Part shown: one piece after another, positions 43,327-52,896 of the stretch | Numbering within the stretch: position 1 is the first letter of the stretch | How the letters are laid out: each line of letters opens with the position of its first letter | Assembly: GCF_009939225.1 (NCBI RefSeq) | Contig: NZ_JAACJR010000008.1 | Location: forward strand, 369,107 to 433,106 | DNA from: Sediminibacterium soli | GTDB taxonomy: Bacteria > Bacteroidota > Bacteroidia > Chitinophagales > Chitinophagaceae | Direction: 5' to 3' | DNA: 64,000 bases | Notes under the pieces: generated by a model | What the model saw: only the letters and a program-made list of their open reading frames with translations | Told to the model about the DNA's origin: nothing | Databases searched by the model: none | Position numbers and translations under genes: made by a program

Positions 43327-44214
43327 ATGAAAGTACTTCAGTTTACCATTCCGGTTCCCAGCGACAGGAACATCATCATCATCCGCGATGTGCTGCCTTA
43401 TTTTTACCAGCACCTGCACCGGCATGATGAAGTGCAGCTTACCTGGGTGCAGAAAGGAGAAGGCACGCTGGTGGTAGACAACAACATGCACCTGTTCGGT
43501 CCCAACGAGATTTATTTCCTGGGCGTCAACCAGCCGCATGTGTTTAAAAGCGATCCTGTGTATTTCTCGCCCAAGAGCAAACGGAAAGTGCATGCACTGT
43601 CGATCCATTTCAATCCTTACGGCAAACTGCAAAGCCTGTTCGAGCTGTCGGAGATGAAGAACATCCACCAATTCCTGGAGAAACACAACAACGGTTTTAT
43701 CGTTCCGTCAAAACACGTAGCGGATATCTCGCATAAAATGATGCAGATCGGAAACCTGTCCGGCTCGGAGCAGTTGACGGCGCTGATAGACCTGCTGCGC
43801 AAATTCAGCAGCATCCCCAACCTGAAAAAATTATCGAGCATTTCCAATCTTACCAATGTGAGCGAGAACGATGGTATCCGGCTCAGCCATATCTACCATT
43901 ATATCATGGGCAACTACGCCAGGAACATCACGCTCGAACATGTGGCGCAGCAGGCGCATATGACGCCGCAGGCCTTCTGCCGCTATTTCAAGAAAAGAAC
44001 CCAGCATACGTTTGTTTCGTTCCTGAACGAAGTGCGCATCAACGAAGCCTGCAAGAAACTGACCACCGGCGATACCGACGGCGTAAGCATTTCCGCCATA
44101 GCTTACAACTGCGGCTTTAACACCGTCACCAATTTCAACCGGGTGTTTAAATCGGTGATAGGCAAATCGCCCAGCGAATACCTGGACGATTATTTCCGCA
44201 GCACTTATGAATGA
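43327..44214 (+). CDS. AraC-family regulator, likely of the hydroxyproline operon
   Basis: The 295-residue protein has an N-terminal cupin-like sensor domain (YFYQHLHRHDEVQLTWVQKGEGTLVVDN, with metal- or ligand-type His residues) and two C-terminal helix-turn-helix motifs (ITLEHVAQQAHMTPQAFCRYFKK, then SISAIAYNCGFNTVTNFNRVFK). It is divergent from the hydroxyproline operon across a 585-base region. I infer that it senses hydroxyproline or a pathway intermediate and activates that operon; an arabinose ligand is also conceivable. Confidence 0.87.
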   Translation: MKVLQFTIPVPSDRNIIIIRDVLPYFYQHLHRHDEVQLTWVQKGEGTLVVDNNMHLFGPNEIYFLGVNQPHVFKSDPVYFSPKSKRKVHALSIHFNPYGKLQSLFELSEMKNIHQFLEKHNNGFIVPSKHVADISHKMMQIGNLSGSEQLTALIDLLRKFSSIPNLKKLSSISNLTNVSENDGIRLSHIYHYIMGNYARNITLEHVAQQAHMTPQAFCRYFKKRTQHTFVSFLNEVRINEACKKLTTGDTDGVSISAIAYNCGFNTVTNFNRVFKSVIGKSPSEYLDDYFRSTYE

Positions 44215-44215
44215 T

Positions 44216-44252
44216 AAAACAACAGGTCCCGCATGGCGGGACCTGTTGTTTT
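44216..44252. terminator. Bidirectional terminator between AraC regulator and S9 peptidase
   Basis: A perfect 17-base inverted repeat (arms 44216-44232 and 44236-44252) with a three-base loop has A-rich and T-rich ends. It begins one base after the regulator stop, and the S9 peptidase stop lies at its other edge, so it can stop transcripts from both sides. Confidence 0.9.
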
Positions 44253-46545
44253 ATTTTCCTCTGCGCTCCTGCAGTTCGTCGTTGTTCCTGTCTGGCGGAT
44301 CAACGCCTAATAAACTCTTTACAAAGAAATCCCTTTTCTTAGCCCGGCCATAAGGACCGCCATCGCTGTGCCCCATACCCGGCACCGAAAGGAATTCGAA
44401 AGATTTTTTGGCTTTGATCAGTGCATCGGCCACGCGGTAGGTAGATTCGGGCGGCACATTGGTATCGGCTTCGCCTACGATCAGTAACAACCGGCCTTTC
44501 AGTTTGGCCGCATTGGTGATATTCGACTGCTCCTCGTAATGTTTGCCGATCGGGTAACCCATCCATTGTTCGTTCCACCACTGCTTATCCACGCGGTTAT
44601 CGTGGCAGCCGCAGGCAGACACGGCGGCTTTGTACCATTCGGGATGAAACAGCAAACCGCCCAGCGAATTCTGTCCGCCGGCAGAAGTGCCGTACAGACC
44701 CACGCGCGTGGTATCGGCCTGGGGATATTTGGCAGCAAGCGCTCTCATCCAGGCGATCCTGTCGGGGAAACCGGCATCGGCGAGGTTCTTCCAGCAAACA
44801 TCATGAAAAGCCTTGGAGCGGTTGGCCGTGCCCATGCCATCGATCTGCACCACGATGAAGCCCAGTTCGGCCATGCTCTGCATTTCGCCTGCGGGCATAT
44901 AGGACTTGGGGACAAATGCATCCTGCGGACCTGCATAGATATTCTCGATGACCGGGTACCGTTTGGAGGGATCGAAGTCGGAGGGTCTGCAGATCACGCC
45001 CCATATATCGGTAACGCCATCACGGCCCTTGGCAACAAACGGCTCGGGCAAACGAAATCCCGCCGCTTTGTGCCGGGATACATCGGCGTGTTCTATCTCC
45101 ATCAGCTGTTTGCCATCCAGAACGCGGCCCAGCACCGTAACCGGTGGCTGGTCTACCGTGGAATAGGTATCCACAAAATATTCCTTGTCAGGCGAATAAC
45201 TTATGCGGTGGTTGAATCCCGGCCTGGTAAGCGTTACTAAATTTTTTCCATCGAAACCGATGCGGTAATAGTGCACGAAATAGGGATCCTCTGCCTTGTT
45301 CCTACCGCTGGCCTGGAACCATATCTCTCTTTTTACCCTGTCAACACTGTCGATGCCGCGCACCACCCATTCGCCCCGGGTTACCTGGTTCTTCACCGAA
45401 CCCGTTCTGGCATCCACCAGGTAAATATGCCGCCAGCCGTCTTTTTCCGTTACCCATACGATCTCGGCTGTTGCCGGAAGATATTGCGTAAAGATACGCT
45501 GCTCGTAAATAAAGGTCGGGGTCTGCTCGTCAACGATGTTGCGTGTATTGCCATCGGCGGCATTTACTTCTATGATGCGGAAACGCTGGTGACCGCGATC
45601 CACTTTCTCATACAGGAAATGCCCGTTATCGCCGTCGTTCCAGCGCAGGCGCGGCGCGTCAAAAAAATCAATGATATCCGTATTGACTTTTACCAGTTTT
45701 TTATCCGCCACATGGATCAGGTACATCTCGTAGGCGGAGAAATCGTCGCCCGGCTGTTTATACGATTGCTGTTTCAGCTCGCCCCGCGTGGTACCGGGTT
45801 GCGAGGTAAGGATATGGTAAACCGGTTTGTCTGCCACGCGTTTGATCCTGTACGCCACCAGGTAAGCGCCATCGGGCGACCAGGTGGCCTCTCCCCAGGC
45901 CGAGGCAGCGCTGCCATCTGAAGTGTATGGCACGGCATCGCCGCCGCCTGCGGGTTCGAGAAAAATATTGTTGTCTTTCAGCAGCAGGTTCCATTTCTTA
46001 TCCGGCGATACACGCTCGCCGCGGTTGCGCTGCCAGCGGCCCGGCTGACGCGTGAGCTCGGGATAGACCGTTTTATCGGATGGCAAGGAGTCGATCCTGG
46101 TAAGCTGGTAGCTGCCAAGATCCACATCATAGGTTCCGGCGGGAATGGCAACGGCTATCTTCCGCGCATCCGGATATACGTAGGCGCTGCGTATCGGTAA
46201 TCTTCCGGCATCGATCTTCTGTGCAGAGACCGAAGCCAGTGCAGCCGCCATTTTTTCGGCGTCGAACAAGGGTTTTTTCTGTGTGGTTACGGGATCAACG
46301 AACAGGTATTCCGACTGGCTGTCGGGTAATGCATTGCGGTACCAGAAGGCATGCGGGCCCACCCAGTTAGGCGTAACGCTTAACCGGAAGGCGGTGCGGC
46401 GTGCAAGACTGTCGCGGTCCTCTGCACGGTTATAACGTTTCAGCATCTCTTCGCGCGAGGGTAAGAATCTCGGCAACGGCTGTTTCTGTGCCTGCACCGC
46501 CAGTGTAAAACAGGCGAGTGAGGCTGTTAGAAAATGTCTTTTCAT
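44251..46545 (-). CDS. S9-family (dipeptidyl peptidase IV-like) secreted peptidase
   Basis: The 764-residue protein has a signal peptide ending AVQAQ, an N-terminal beta-propeller of the DPP-IV type (about 90-510) and a C-terminal alpha/beta hydrolase. The nucleophile elbow is YGTSAGGQ, with Asp in VGEADTNVPPES and His in GMGHSDGG. The usual DPP-IV elbow is GWSYGG, so this is a variant subgroup. DPP-IV enzymes release X-Pro dipeptides, which would suit a Pro/Hyp-rich backbone. It is the last gene of the galM-GH127-GH51 operon, 13 bases after GH51. Confidence 0.9.
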   Translation of the reverse strand: MKRHFLTASLACFTLAVQAQKQPLPRFLPSREEMLKRYNRAEDRDSLARRTAFRLSVTPNWVGPHAFWYRNALPDSQSEYLFVDPVTTQKKPLFDAEKMAAALASVSAQKIDAGRLPIRSAYVYPDARKIAVAIPAGTYDVDLGSYQLTRIDSLPSDKTVYPELTRQPGRWQRNRGERVSPDKKWNLLLKDNNIFLEPAGGGDAVPYTSDGSAASAWGEATWSPDGAYLVAYRIKRVADKPVYHILTSQPGTTRGELKQQSYKQPGDDFSAYEMYLIHVADKKLVKVNTDIIDFFDAPRLRWNDGDNGHFLYEKVDRGHQRFRIIEVNAADGNTRNIVDEQTPTFIYEQRIFTQYLPATAEIVWVTEKDGWRHIYLVDARTGSVKNQVTRGEWVVRGIDSVDRVKREIWFQASGRNKAEDPYFVHYYRIGFDGKNLVTLTRPGFNHRISYSPDKEYFVDTYSTVDQPPVTVLGRVLDGKQLMEIEHADVSRHKAAGFRLPEPFVAKGRDGVTDIWGVICRPSDFDPSKRYPVIENIYAGPQDAFVPKSYMPAGEMQSMAELGFIVVQIDGMGTANRSKAFHDVCWKNLADAGFPDRIAWMRALAAKYPQADTTRVGLYGTSAGGQNSLGGLLFHPEWYKAAVSACGCHDNRVDKQWWNEQWMGYPIGKHYEEQSNITNAAKLKGRLLLIVGEADTNVPPESTYRVADALIKAKKSFEFLSVPGMGHSDGGPYGRAKKRDFFVKSLLGVDPPDRNNDELQERRGK

Positions 46546-46558
46546 AAGGCTGTTTGGT

Positions 46559-49129
46559 TTATCTGGTGGGTATCCTCAGCACCGTGATGGAATACCTGGG
46601 AAAAGTGTATTGCAGCTGGTTGCTGCGTACTCCATCCAACCCGGTTTTCACGGGAATGTACTGCTGTGGTTTTGCAAAAGAGTTCTCGCCATCGGTATCA
46701 CCCGATGTCAAAGTGTATACCGTGGCCTGGCCGGCCGTTTTTACCGCACCCTGTAGGTCGATGCCTGTGGTGTAATCCTCATCATACCCGTTCACCACCT
46801 TGATGATGATATCGCCATTGTCTTTGTCGCGGCCCGCAATACCGATCAGTTTCTGCGGTTCCCGGTAAGAAAGCAGTAGGGTGTCGTTGAGGTAACAGTC
46901 CACTTTATCAGTACCCACTTCCAGGCGTATCTTATACCATACACCGGTTTCGATGGGTCTGGACAGTCTTTTCGACTGGGATATATTGGCCACCGACCCA
47001 TCCTGTACAATTTCAAATACGGTATTGAGGTTCACATAAGAACCGATATGTGCGCGCAGCATGGATTTCTGCCCATTCACTGCAAACGGAATGATGAACG
47101 CATTGGTGCCCCCGGTCTTTCTTGCTTCGAGTGTCAGCGTATAGCTATCGAAGGAATGGTCTTTCAGGATCATCAGCCGTTGCGGGCCCTGCGCTGTCTG
47201 TGCGATGGCGCCATTTTTTTCCTCCCATACACCGCGCACCCGTTCCCATTCATCGGGTCTGGCGGCAAAATCGCTTTTGTACGCGGTTTTTCCTTCCTGT
47301 ATCACTTCTATGTTCCTGTATTCCGTCTGCGTATCCCAGGTGGCGAGCCCGATACTGCCTTTGTGTCTGGGTTTGGCAACCTCGGGCGGCGCCAGGTTCA
47401 GTGTAACGGGATAGTTCTCATCGGCACGGTGATCGTTCATCATCCGGATGGCGTAGTAAGATATCCGTGCAAAACTGCTGTCTGACTTGTATTTGATCAG
47501 GTTCACCGGCCAGTGGCGGGTGTTCACGTTTTCGAACAGGGGTGCATAGCTCGACATCTTAACCAGGTCTCCGTTGTTTTCCATGCCGAGTATATAGGCC
47601 GCATCGTTCAACGCCGCCTGCATATTGCCGTTGCCTACGCCTGCATTGGTGGCGTACTCTCCCACATACACATCGTAATCGCCGCGTTTGTAACGGTCAA
47701 AATGATCGTAGTTGGCGAACGACCAGTAGGCCGCTTTGTACGCATGCTCGTCCGCCACATCGGTAACCCGGATGCTGTCGAGCGTGCGGCGGTTGATATC
47801 ACCGATGCCCATGCTCGATACGATCCTGATATCCGGGTACTTTGCCCTGATGGCATCGTGGAAACGGTTATAGCGGCGCGCATACCAGGGACCATGCTGT
47901 TCATTGCCCACCTCCAGGTATTTCAGGGGAAAAGGTTTGGGATGCCCGTTCTGCGCCCGCAGCTTTCCCCATTTGGAAGTGACAGGACCTACGGCATATT
48001 CGATGGCATCGAGTACATCATCGATCACGGGTTGCAGCGCGTCATCGCTGATAAAAGTGCCGCTGCGGAATTCGCAGGAAACACCGGCATTGAATACGTA
48101 CAGGGCAGCTGCACCGATGTCTTCGCAAAACTGCAGGTATTCATGGTAACCGAATCCGTCGCTGGACCAGTAACCCCATACGCTGAAGGTGCCCGGTCGT
48201 TTTTCAAGCGGACCGATCGTGTTTTTCCAATTGGGTGCACTCTCCACATTCACGCCTTCTACAAAACAGCCCCCGGGCCAGCGCACAAATGCGGGTTTCA
48301 GGTCTGCCAGCAGTTGCGCCAGGTCTGCGCGCAGGCCGTTTGGTCTGTTACGGAAAGTTTTTGCGGGAAACAGCGATACAAAATCAAAACCGATCTCACC
48401 AACCGATCCAAAACGGAAAGCGAAGCTGGCTTTTCCATCCGTTTCGGCGGGTACGAGCCGGCAGCTGTATGCTTTCCATTCCGCATTGTTGATAGCGGGG
48501 AAGGTATGCGAGGCGATCTCTTTGCCGCTGGCCGATAAGAGCACAACGGTCAACGGCCCTTTGTACGAACCACCATTGCGGACATAGAAACTCAGTGAAT
48601 AGCTTTCTCCTTTCTGCGCATTGATTCCCCAGAAACCTTCGTTGACAAAATAGTCTTTGCCACCGGCGGATTGTTTTGTGATACGCACCAATGCCGACTG
48701 CGGTGTTGCGCCGGTCAGAGGATGCGCTTTGTCGAGAACGGCCTCCATCGCACCGCCCTCGCCTGTCTGCAGGTGCCAGTAAGGCATGTCCGTTTTAACG
48801 GGCCAGGGCATACGCCAGTCGCTGGGTTTGCCGTTGAGGTTGTAATGCGGTTTTTTACCGGGGTTGGCATTCAGCATCCCGTTCTCCACAACCGATCCCG
48901 GCGGGATGCGGCTTTCTTCAAAACCCCTGTTCTGGATCATTTCCGCGTACAGACCGCCCTCTCCGCCATGGCTGATCTCTTCGAAGAAAATACCGTGCAG
49001 CGTGGGCGATACCGTATTCTTTACTTTACCGGTCTGAACGGTCATCAACGCTTTCTGCTGCGCATGGGCAGGAACAAAACAAACAGATCCGATAACGGCT
49101 GCCGCGGCAGAACAGATAATGCGTTTCAT
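46559..49129 (-). CDS. GH51 alpha-L-arabinofuranosidase
   Basis: The 856-residue secreted enzyme has a signal peptide ending AHAQ, a CBM4-like beta domain (about 110-260), a TIM barrel and a C-terminal beta domain with a concanavalin-like insert (about 610-770). The acid/base is Glu410 in LEVGNEQHG and the nucleophile is Glu491 in VYVGEYATN. GH51 enzymes remove alpha-L-arabinofuranosyl ends from arabinan, arabinoxylan and arabinosides. In extensin arabinosides the fourth arabinose is alpha-linked, which this enzyme could remove. The gene starts 6 bases after GH127. Confidence 0.93.
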   Translation of the reverse strand: MKRIICSAAAAVIGSVCFVPAHAQQKALMTVQTGKVKNTVSPTLHGIFFEEISHGGEGGLYAEMIQNRGFEESRIPPGSVVENGMLNANPGKKPHYNLNGKPSDWRMPWPVKTDMPYWHLQTGEGGAMEAVLDKAHPLTGATPQSALVRITKQSAGGKDYFVNEGFWGINAQKGESYSLSFYVRNGGSYKGPLTVVLLSASGKEIASHTFPAINNAEWKAYSCRLVPAETDGKASFAFRFGSVGEIGFDFVSLFPAKTFRNRPNGLRADLAQLLADLKPAFVRWPGGCFVEGVNVESAPNWKNTIGPLEKRPGTFSVWGYWSSDGFGYHEYLQFCEDIGAAALYVFNAGVSCEFRSGTFISDDALQPVIDDVLDAIEYAVGPVTSKWGKLRAQNGHPKPFPLKYLEVGNEQHGPWYARRYNRFHDAIRAKYPDIRIVSSMGIGDINRRTLDSIRVTDVADEHAYKAAYWSFANYDHFDRYKRGDYDVYVGEYATNAGVGNGNMQAALNDAAYILGMENNGDLVKMSSYAPLFENVNTRHWPVNLIKYKSDSSFARISYYAIRMMNDHRADENYPVTLNLAPPEVAKPRHKGSIGLATWDTQTEYRNIEVIQEGKTAYKSDFAARPDEWERVRGVWEEKNGAIAQTAQGPQRLMILKDHSFDSYTLTLEARKTGGTNAFIIPFAVNGQKSMLRAHIGSYVNLNTVFEIVQDGSVANISQSKRLSRPIETGVWYKIRLEVGTDKVDCYLNDTLLLSYREPQKLIGIAGRDKDNGDIIIKVVNGYDEDYTTGIDLQGAVKTAGQATVYTLTSGDTDGENSFAKPQQYIPVKTGLDGVRSNQLQYTFPRYSITVLRIPTR

Positions 49130-49135
49130 GGTGTT

Positions 49136-51538
49136 TTACTTGAGTATCCACTCGTGCACACCGGTGGCATGGTCCTTGGGCAAGCGTATTTCCATACGGA
49201 TGGCCCTGGTGACTACCGGTTTGAAAGTGGCTTTATTGTATTTGTCTTTTGACATCTCATCGGTCGATACCGGTTCCACCGGCACCCATTCCTCACCTTT
49301 TTTGTACAGCAGGCGATAGGAAGCCGGGATACGGCATCCGCCGAACGGCGCGTCATCGTACCAGTATACGCGCGACTCGGATACGGTTTCTTCCTTATCG
49401 AAATCGTATTGTATCCATTCGTTCGTATCCTTCTTCGGCCACCAATGCAGGTAAAGCGCCGATTTATCCTCCGATCCCGACGGATCGTACTGATCGTTCA
49501 GGGCATTCAGCATACGCGCATTGCTGATCGATGCACTCACTTTACTGCGGGAGGCAAGGGTCGGCGCGGGTTTGGGTCTTGCACCCGATTCTTCATAGGG
49601 TATCCATACCAGCATTTCGCCGGCGCCGCGGTTGTTCCATGAATAATAGGGGATCGCTTTTACCGGCACTTCCTTTTTCAGCAGTGCATCAGAATTCAGC
49701 TGGCGGCTGGTGGCATTGCCCTGTCCGTTCAATACCATCACGCCATTGAGCAGACCGTCCTCAAAATTTTCCTTTAAAACAGCCTGCTGCGGAACCACGA
49801 TATTCTGTACCGAATTATCTGCATTGTCTGCTCCTTCCAGGCAGTATACGATGGGGCCGCGCTGCAGGGCATAACGGCCTTTGTCGTCTTTTACTTTTTC
49901 ATTGGCGATGACTTTTTCCAATTCCATGGGTAAGTTGAATTCGACCACATCTCCCCTGTTCCAATTCCTTTTGAAAACCGCGTATCCTTTCTCCAGCGAA
50001 TAGGCAACGGGCTTGCCGTTAATGCTGATCCGGATGTCGTTGCTGCGGGTATCTGCAAATCGGTAAAGATCACCGGGCACCGCCTGCTGTCTTGCCCATC
50101 CCGGTATGCGTACGCGCAGGGTGAACTCGGATTTTTTTTCGGGCTCCACCACCAGCTTCACAGCTCCCTGCCAGGGATACTGGGTTTCCTGTCTGATCTT
50201 CACTTTTGAAGCGGGCAGGTTTACCACCGCATCGTTAGACATATACAGGTTTACATAGAGATTGTTTTGATCCTGCGCATAAACATACCCCGGCACCGAA
50301 GGCATAAAACGGGTTACATTGGAAATACAGCAGGCGCAACCAAACCAGGCACTTCGCTGGTGCTGCCCCATAGAGGCAAGCGGGTTGGGATAAAAGAACC
50401 TGGTTCCGTTCAATGCAATACCCGACAATGCCCCGTTATACAATACTTTTTCCAGCACATCAATGTACTGCGCATCGCCATGCAGCATAAACATGCGGCT
50501 GTTCCAGAATACATTGGCAATGGAAGCGCATGTTTCTGCATAGGCCGACATATTCGGCAGCTCGTATGCGGCACCGAAAGCTTCTCCCGCGCCGGTGGCG
50601 CCGATGCCGCCGGTGAGGTATAGTTTTTTGGTGACCACATCCGACCATATATCGTCTATGGCCCTGATATAAGAGGCATCGCCGGTCAGGGCAGCCACAT
50701 CCGCCATGCCCGTATACATATAGGCAGCGCGAACGGCATGGCCCACCGCCTCGTGCTGGTCGGTAACCGGCTTGTGCGATTGGCTGTACTGGCTTCCTTT
50801 CACCTGTCCGTTACCGCGTATATCGAGAAAATATTTTGCCAGATCGAGGTATTCTTTTTTTCCCGTTACCCGGTACATCTTGGACAAACCGGTCTCGATC
50901 ACCTGGTGACCCGGAAAATAAGGCGCTTTACCATAGAGAAAATCCTTTATTAACAGATCGGCATTGCGGGTGGCGATATCCAGCAGGGTTTTCTTACCGG
51001 TTGACAGGTAATGCGCGGTGGCCGCTTCGTACAGGTGACCCATGTTATACAACTCATGGCTGAGGTCCGGATCTTTTTCCCAGCGCTTGGCGCCTATCCA
51101 GTCGTGCAGCTTTGCGGGCTTCATGGTACGGAAGGTATAAAGATACCCATCCGGCTCCTGCGCATCGGCAATGATGGCGATCAGTGTATCCAGCGATCTT
51201 TCGAGTTGCGGATTGGGTTTTACCTGCAGCGCATAGGAAGCACCCTCGATCACTTTGAAAACATCGGAATCATCGAACGGATATTCCGTCTGTTTCCCAG
51301 GCGGTTGTTTACCGGCGGCTTTCAGAAAATTATCGATCCTCCCCGTTTCGCGGCATTTCTGCAGTACATAGGGGATCGTAATGTCTGCGTTCACATCGAT
51401 ACGCGGTGCCCAGAAACGGTCGTGCACATGCACATGATTAAAGGTAACAGGCTGTATAGGATAATCCCTGTTCTGCGCAAATGCCGCAGCACCTGCCAGC
51501 ACGGCGATGATCGTTCCTCGGGTTTTGTATCGATTCAT
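49136..51538 (-). CDS. GH127 beta-L-arabinofuranosidase with C-terminal discoidin-like domain
   Basis: The 800-residue secreted enzyme has a signal peptide ending AFAQ and a GH127 barrel. Key motifs are YAETCASIAN (Glu and Cys zinc ligands) and FGCACCISN, whose adjacent Cys pair includes the nucleophile. The C-terminal 130 residues form an F5/8-type beta domain (WIQYDFDKEETVSESRVYWYDD). It differs in layout from the GH127 at 25336-28104, which carries its accessory domains at the N-terminus. The two probably act on different positions or chain lengths. The start at 51538 avoids an upstream TTG frame. Confidence 0.92.
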   Translation of the reverse strand: MNRYKTRGTIIAVLAGAAAFAQNRDYPIQPVTFNHVHVHDRFWAPRIDVNADITIPYVLQKCRETGRIDNFLKAAGKQPPGKQTEYPFDDSDVFKVIEGASYALQVKPNPQLERSLDTLIAIIADAQEPDGYLYTFRTMKPAKLHDWIGAKRWEKDPDLSHELYNMGHLYEAATAHYLSTGKKTLLDIATRNADLLIKDFLYGKAPYFPGHQVIETGLSKMYRVTGKKEYLDLAKYFLDIRGNGQVKGSQYSQSHKPVTDQHEAVGHAVRAAYMYTGMADVAALTGDASYIRAIDDIWSDVVTKKLYLTGGIGATGAGEAFGAAYELPNMSAYAETCASIANVFWNSRMFMLHGDAQYIDVLEKVLYNGALSGIALNGTRFFYPNPLASMGQHQRSAWFGCACCISNVTRFMPSVPGYVYAQDQNNLYVNLYMSNDAVVNLPASKVKIRQETQYPWQGAVKLVVEPEKKSEFTLRVRIPGWARQQAVPGDLYRFADTRSNDIRISINGKPVAYSLEKGYAVFKRNWNRGDVVEFNLPMELEKVIANEKVKDDKGRYALQRGPIVYCLEGADNADNSVQNIVVPQQAVLKENFEDGLLNGVMVLNGQGNATSRQLNSDALLKKEVPVKAIPYYSWNNRGAGEMLVWIPYEESGARPKPAPTLASRSKVSASISNARMLNALNDQYDPSGSEDKSALYLHWWPKKDTNEWIQYDFDKEETVSESRVYWYDDAPFGGCRIPASYRLLYKKGEEWVPVEPVSTDEMSKDKYNKATFKPVVTRAIRMEIRLPKDHATGVHEWILK

Positions 51539-51604
51539 ACGGGTCAAATTTTGAATAATTTTTTATAGCGCAATTGCCGGATATTAACCTTTTCTACTTC
51601 TATT

Positions 51605-52771
51605 TTATGATTTCACCACGCCAAACCGGTAGGTGGTGGTGCTGCGGTATTGTTTACCAGGCTCCAGTACGGTAGACGGAAAGGCGGGCTGGTTTGGCGA
51701 ATCGGGAAAATGCTGTGTTTCGAGACAGAATGCGGACCTGTGCCCGTATTTTTTCTGCTGTTTACCCACCAGTGTTCCATCGAGGAAATTGCCGCTGTAG
51801 AACTGGATCGCCGGCTCGGTGGTGAACACTTCCATACTGATACCCGTTTTCACCGACTGCACATGCGCGGCCTGTACGGAAGAAACGGCATCCACCCTGT
51901 CGAGCACGAAATTATGGTCGTATCCCAAACCGTTTTTGATCTGCACATTGTCTGCACCGATATCCTGGCCGATGGGTTTTGCTTTCCGGAAATCAAAAGG
52001 CGTTGCCGCCACATCCACGGGGGCGCCGGTCGGTATCAGCGTACTGTCTACCGCCGAATATTTTGATGCCATGATATTCAGCAGGTGATCCGTGATCGTT
52101 GAATCGCCCTGGCCGTTGAGGTTGAAATACGCATGGTTGGTAAGGTTCACCACCGTTTTCTTATCTGTTTCGGCCTGGTAATCGATCTTGAGTTCGTTGT
52201 TGTCCGTAAGCGTGTAGCTCACTTTTACGGTAAGCGTTCCGGGGTATCCTTCTTCGCCGTCTTTTGATACATACTGTAAAGACAGCGTGCCGGGACCTGC
52301 CTGAACCGCCTCCCAAACCTGGTTATGAAAACCTTTGGGACCGCCGTGCAGCGAATTTTTGCCGTTATTGGCGGCAAGCCGGTACGTGGTTCCGTCGAGT
52401 GCAAACCTGGCATCGGCGATCCTGTTGCCGTAGCGGCCGATCAGCGCGCCGAAATAGGCTTCGGGTTTGCTGAGGTAATGAGACAGGCTGTCGTAACCCA
52501 GCACGACATCTGTCGGCTTGCCGTTTTTATCGGGTACCACCAGCGATACCACCCTTCCGCCGTAATTGGTGATGGCCACCTGCGCACCTGATGCATTGGT
52601 CAGGAAGTAAAGCGATACGGGCTTGCCGCCGATCGTTTGCTGATAGGCTTTTTTCACAGAGGCCGTGTCTGCCGCGGGTGTTGTGCCGGCAGCAGGCGGA
52701 TTACTGCAGTTAGACAGCAGGAATGCGCCTGCTGCGAACGGAATGGCAAAAAACTTTTTCATATGTTTCAT
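51605..52771 (-). CDS. galM: Aldose 1-epimerase lipoprotein
   Basis: The protein of about 388 residues has a lipoprotein signal (AGAFLLSNC-SNPP) and a mutarotase domain with the typical GRYGNRIADARF, NNGKNSLHGGPKGFH (active-site His), LTNHAYFNLNG (His) and GLGYDHNFVLD. The catalytic Glu lies in FTTEPAIQFYSGNF. It interconverts alpha and beta anomers of released sugars, here presumably arabinose, in the periplasm. It heads an operon with GH127, GH51 and the S9 peptidase, and is divergent from araR. ATGs at 52771 and 52762 are both possible starts. Confidence 0.9.
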   Translation of the reverse strand: MKHMKKFFAIPFAAGAFLLSNCSNPPAAGTTPAADTASVKKAYQQTIGGKPVSLYFLTNASGAQVAITNYGGRVVSLVVPDKNGKPTDVVLGYDSLSHYLSKPEAYFGALIGRYGNRIADARFALDGTTYRLAANNGKNSLHGGPKGFHNQVWEAVQAGPGTLSLQYVSKDGEEGYPGTLTVKVSYTLTDNNELKIDYQAETDKKTVVNLTNHAYFNLNGQGDSTITDHLLNIMASKYSAVDSTLIPTGAPVDVAATPFDFRKAKPIGQDIGADNVQIKNGLGYDHNFVLDRVDAVSSVQAAHVQSVKTGISMEVFTTEPAIQFYSGNFLDGTLVGKQQKKYGHRSAFCLETQHFPDSPNQPAFPSTVLEPGKQYRSTTTYRFGVVKS

Positions 52772-52862
52772 CGGGTTTGTTTGGTGTCCTGGCGGTTGAA
52801 GGGGCAATATGGCAGCCTTTCCGGCAGGTAAATGGGTAACCAAAATAGCCAAAATATTAATT

Positions 52863-52883
52863 GTAGAAAAAACACTTATTATT
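52863..52883 (-). promoter_or_regulatory. Weaker copy of the susC/araB element, between galM and araR
   Basis: The minus strand reads AATAATAAGTGT followed by TTTTTTCTAC. It matches the araB element at 15 of 21 positions and keeps the TAAGTGTT core. It lies about 90 bases ahead of galM and 14 bases ahead of the first araR ATG, so it could serve galM, autoregulation of araR, or both. AT-richness makes a chance match possible. Confidence 0.35.
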
Positions 52884-52896
52884 TTATTACGCGGGA

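Noticed and set aside
47513..48538. A 341-codon open frame antisense to GH51
   Set aside because: The GH51 catalytic motifs lie on the other strand; this is a mirror of its codon bias.
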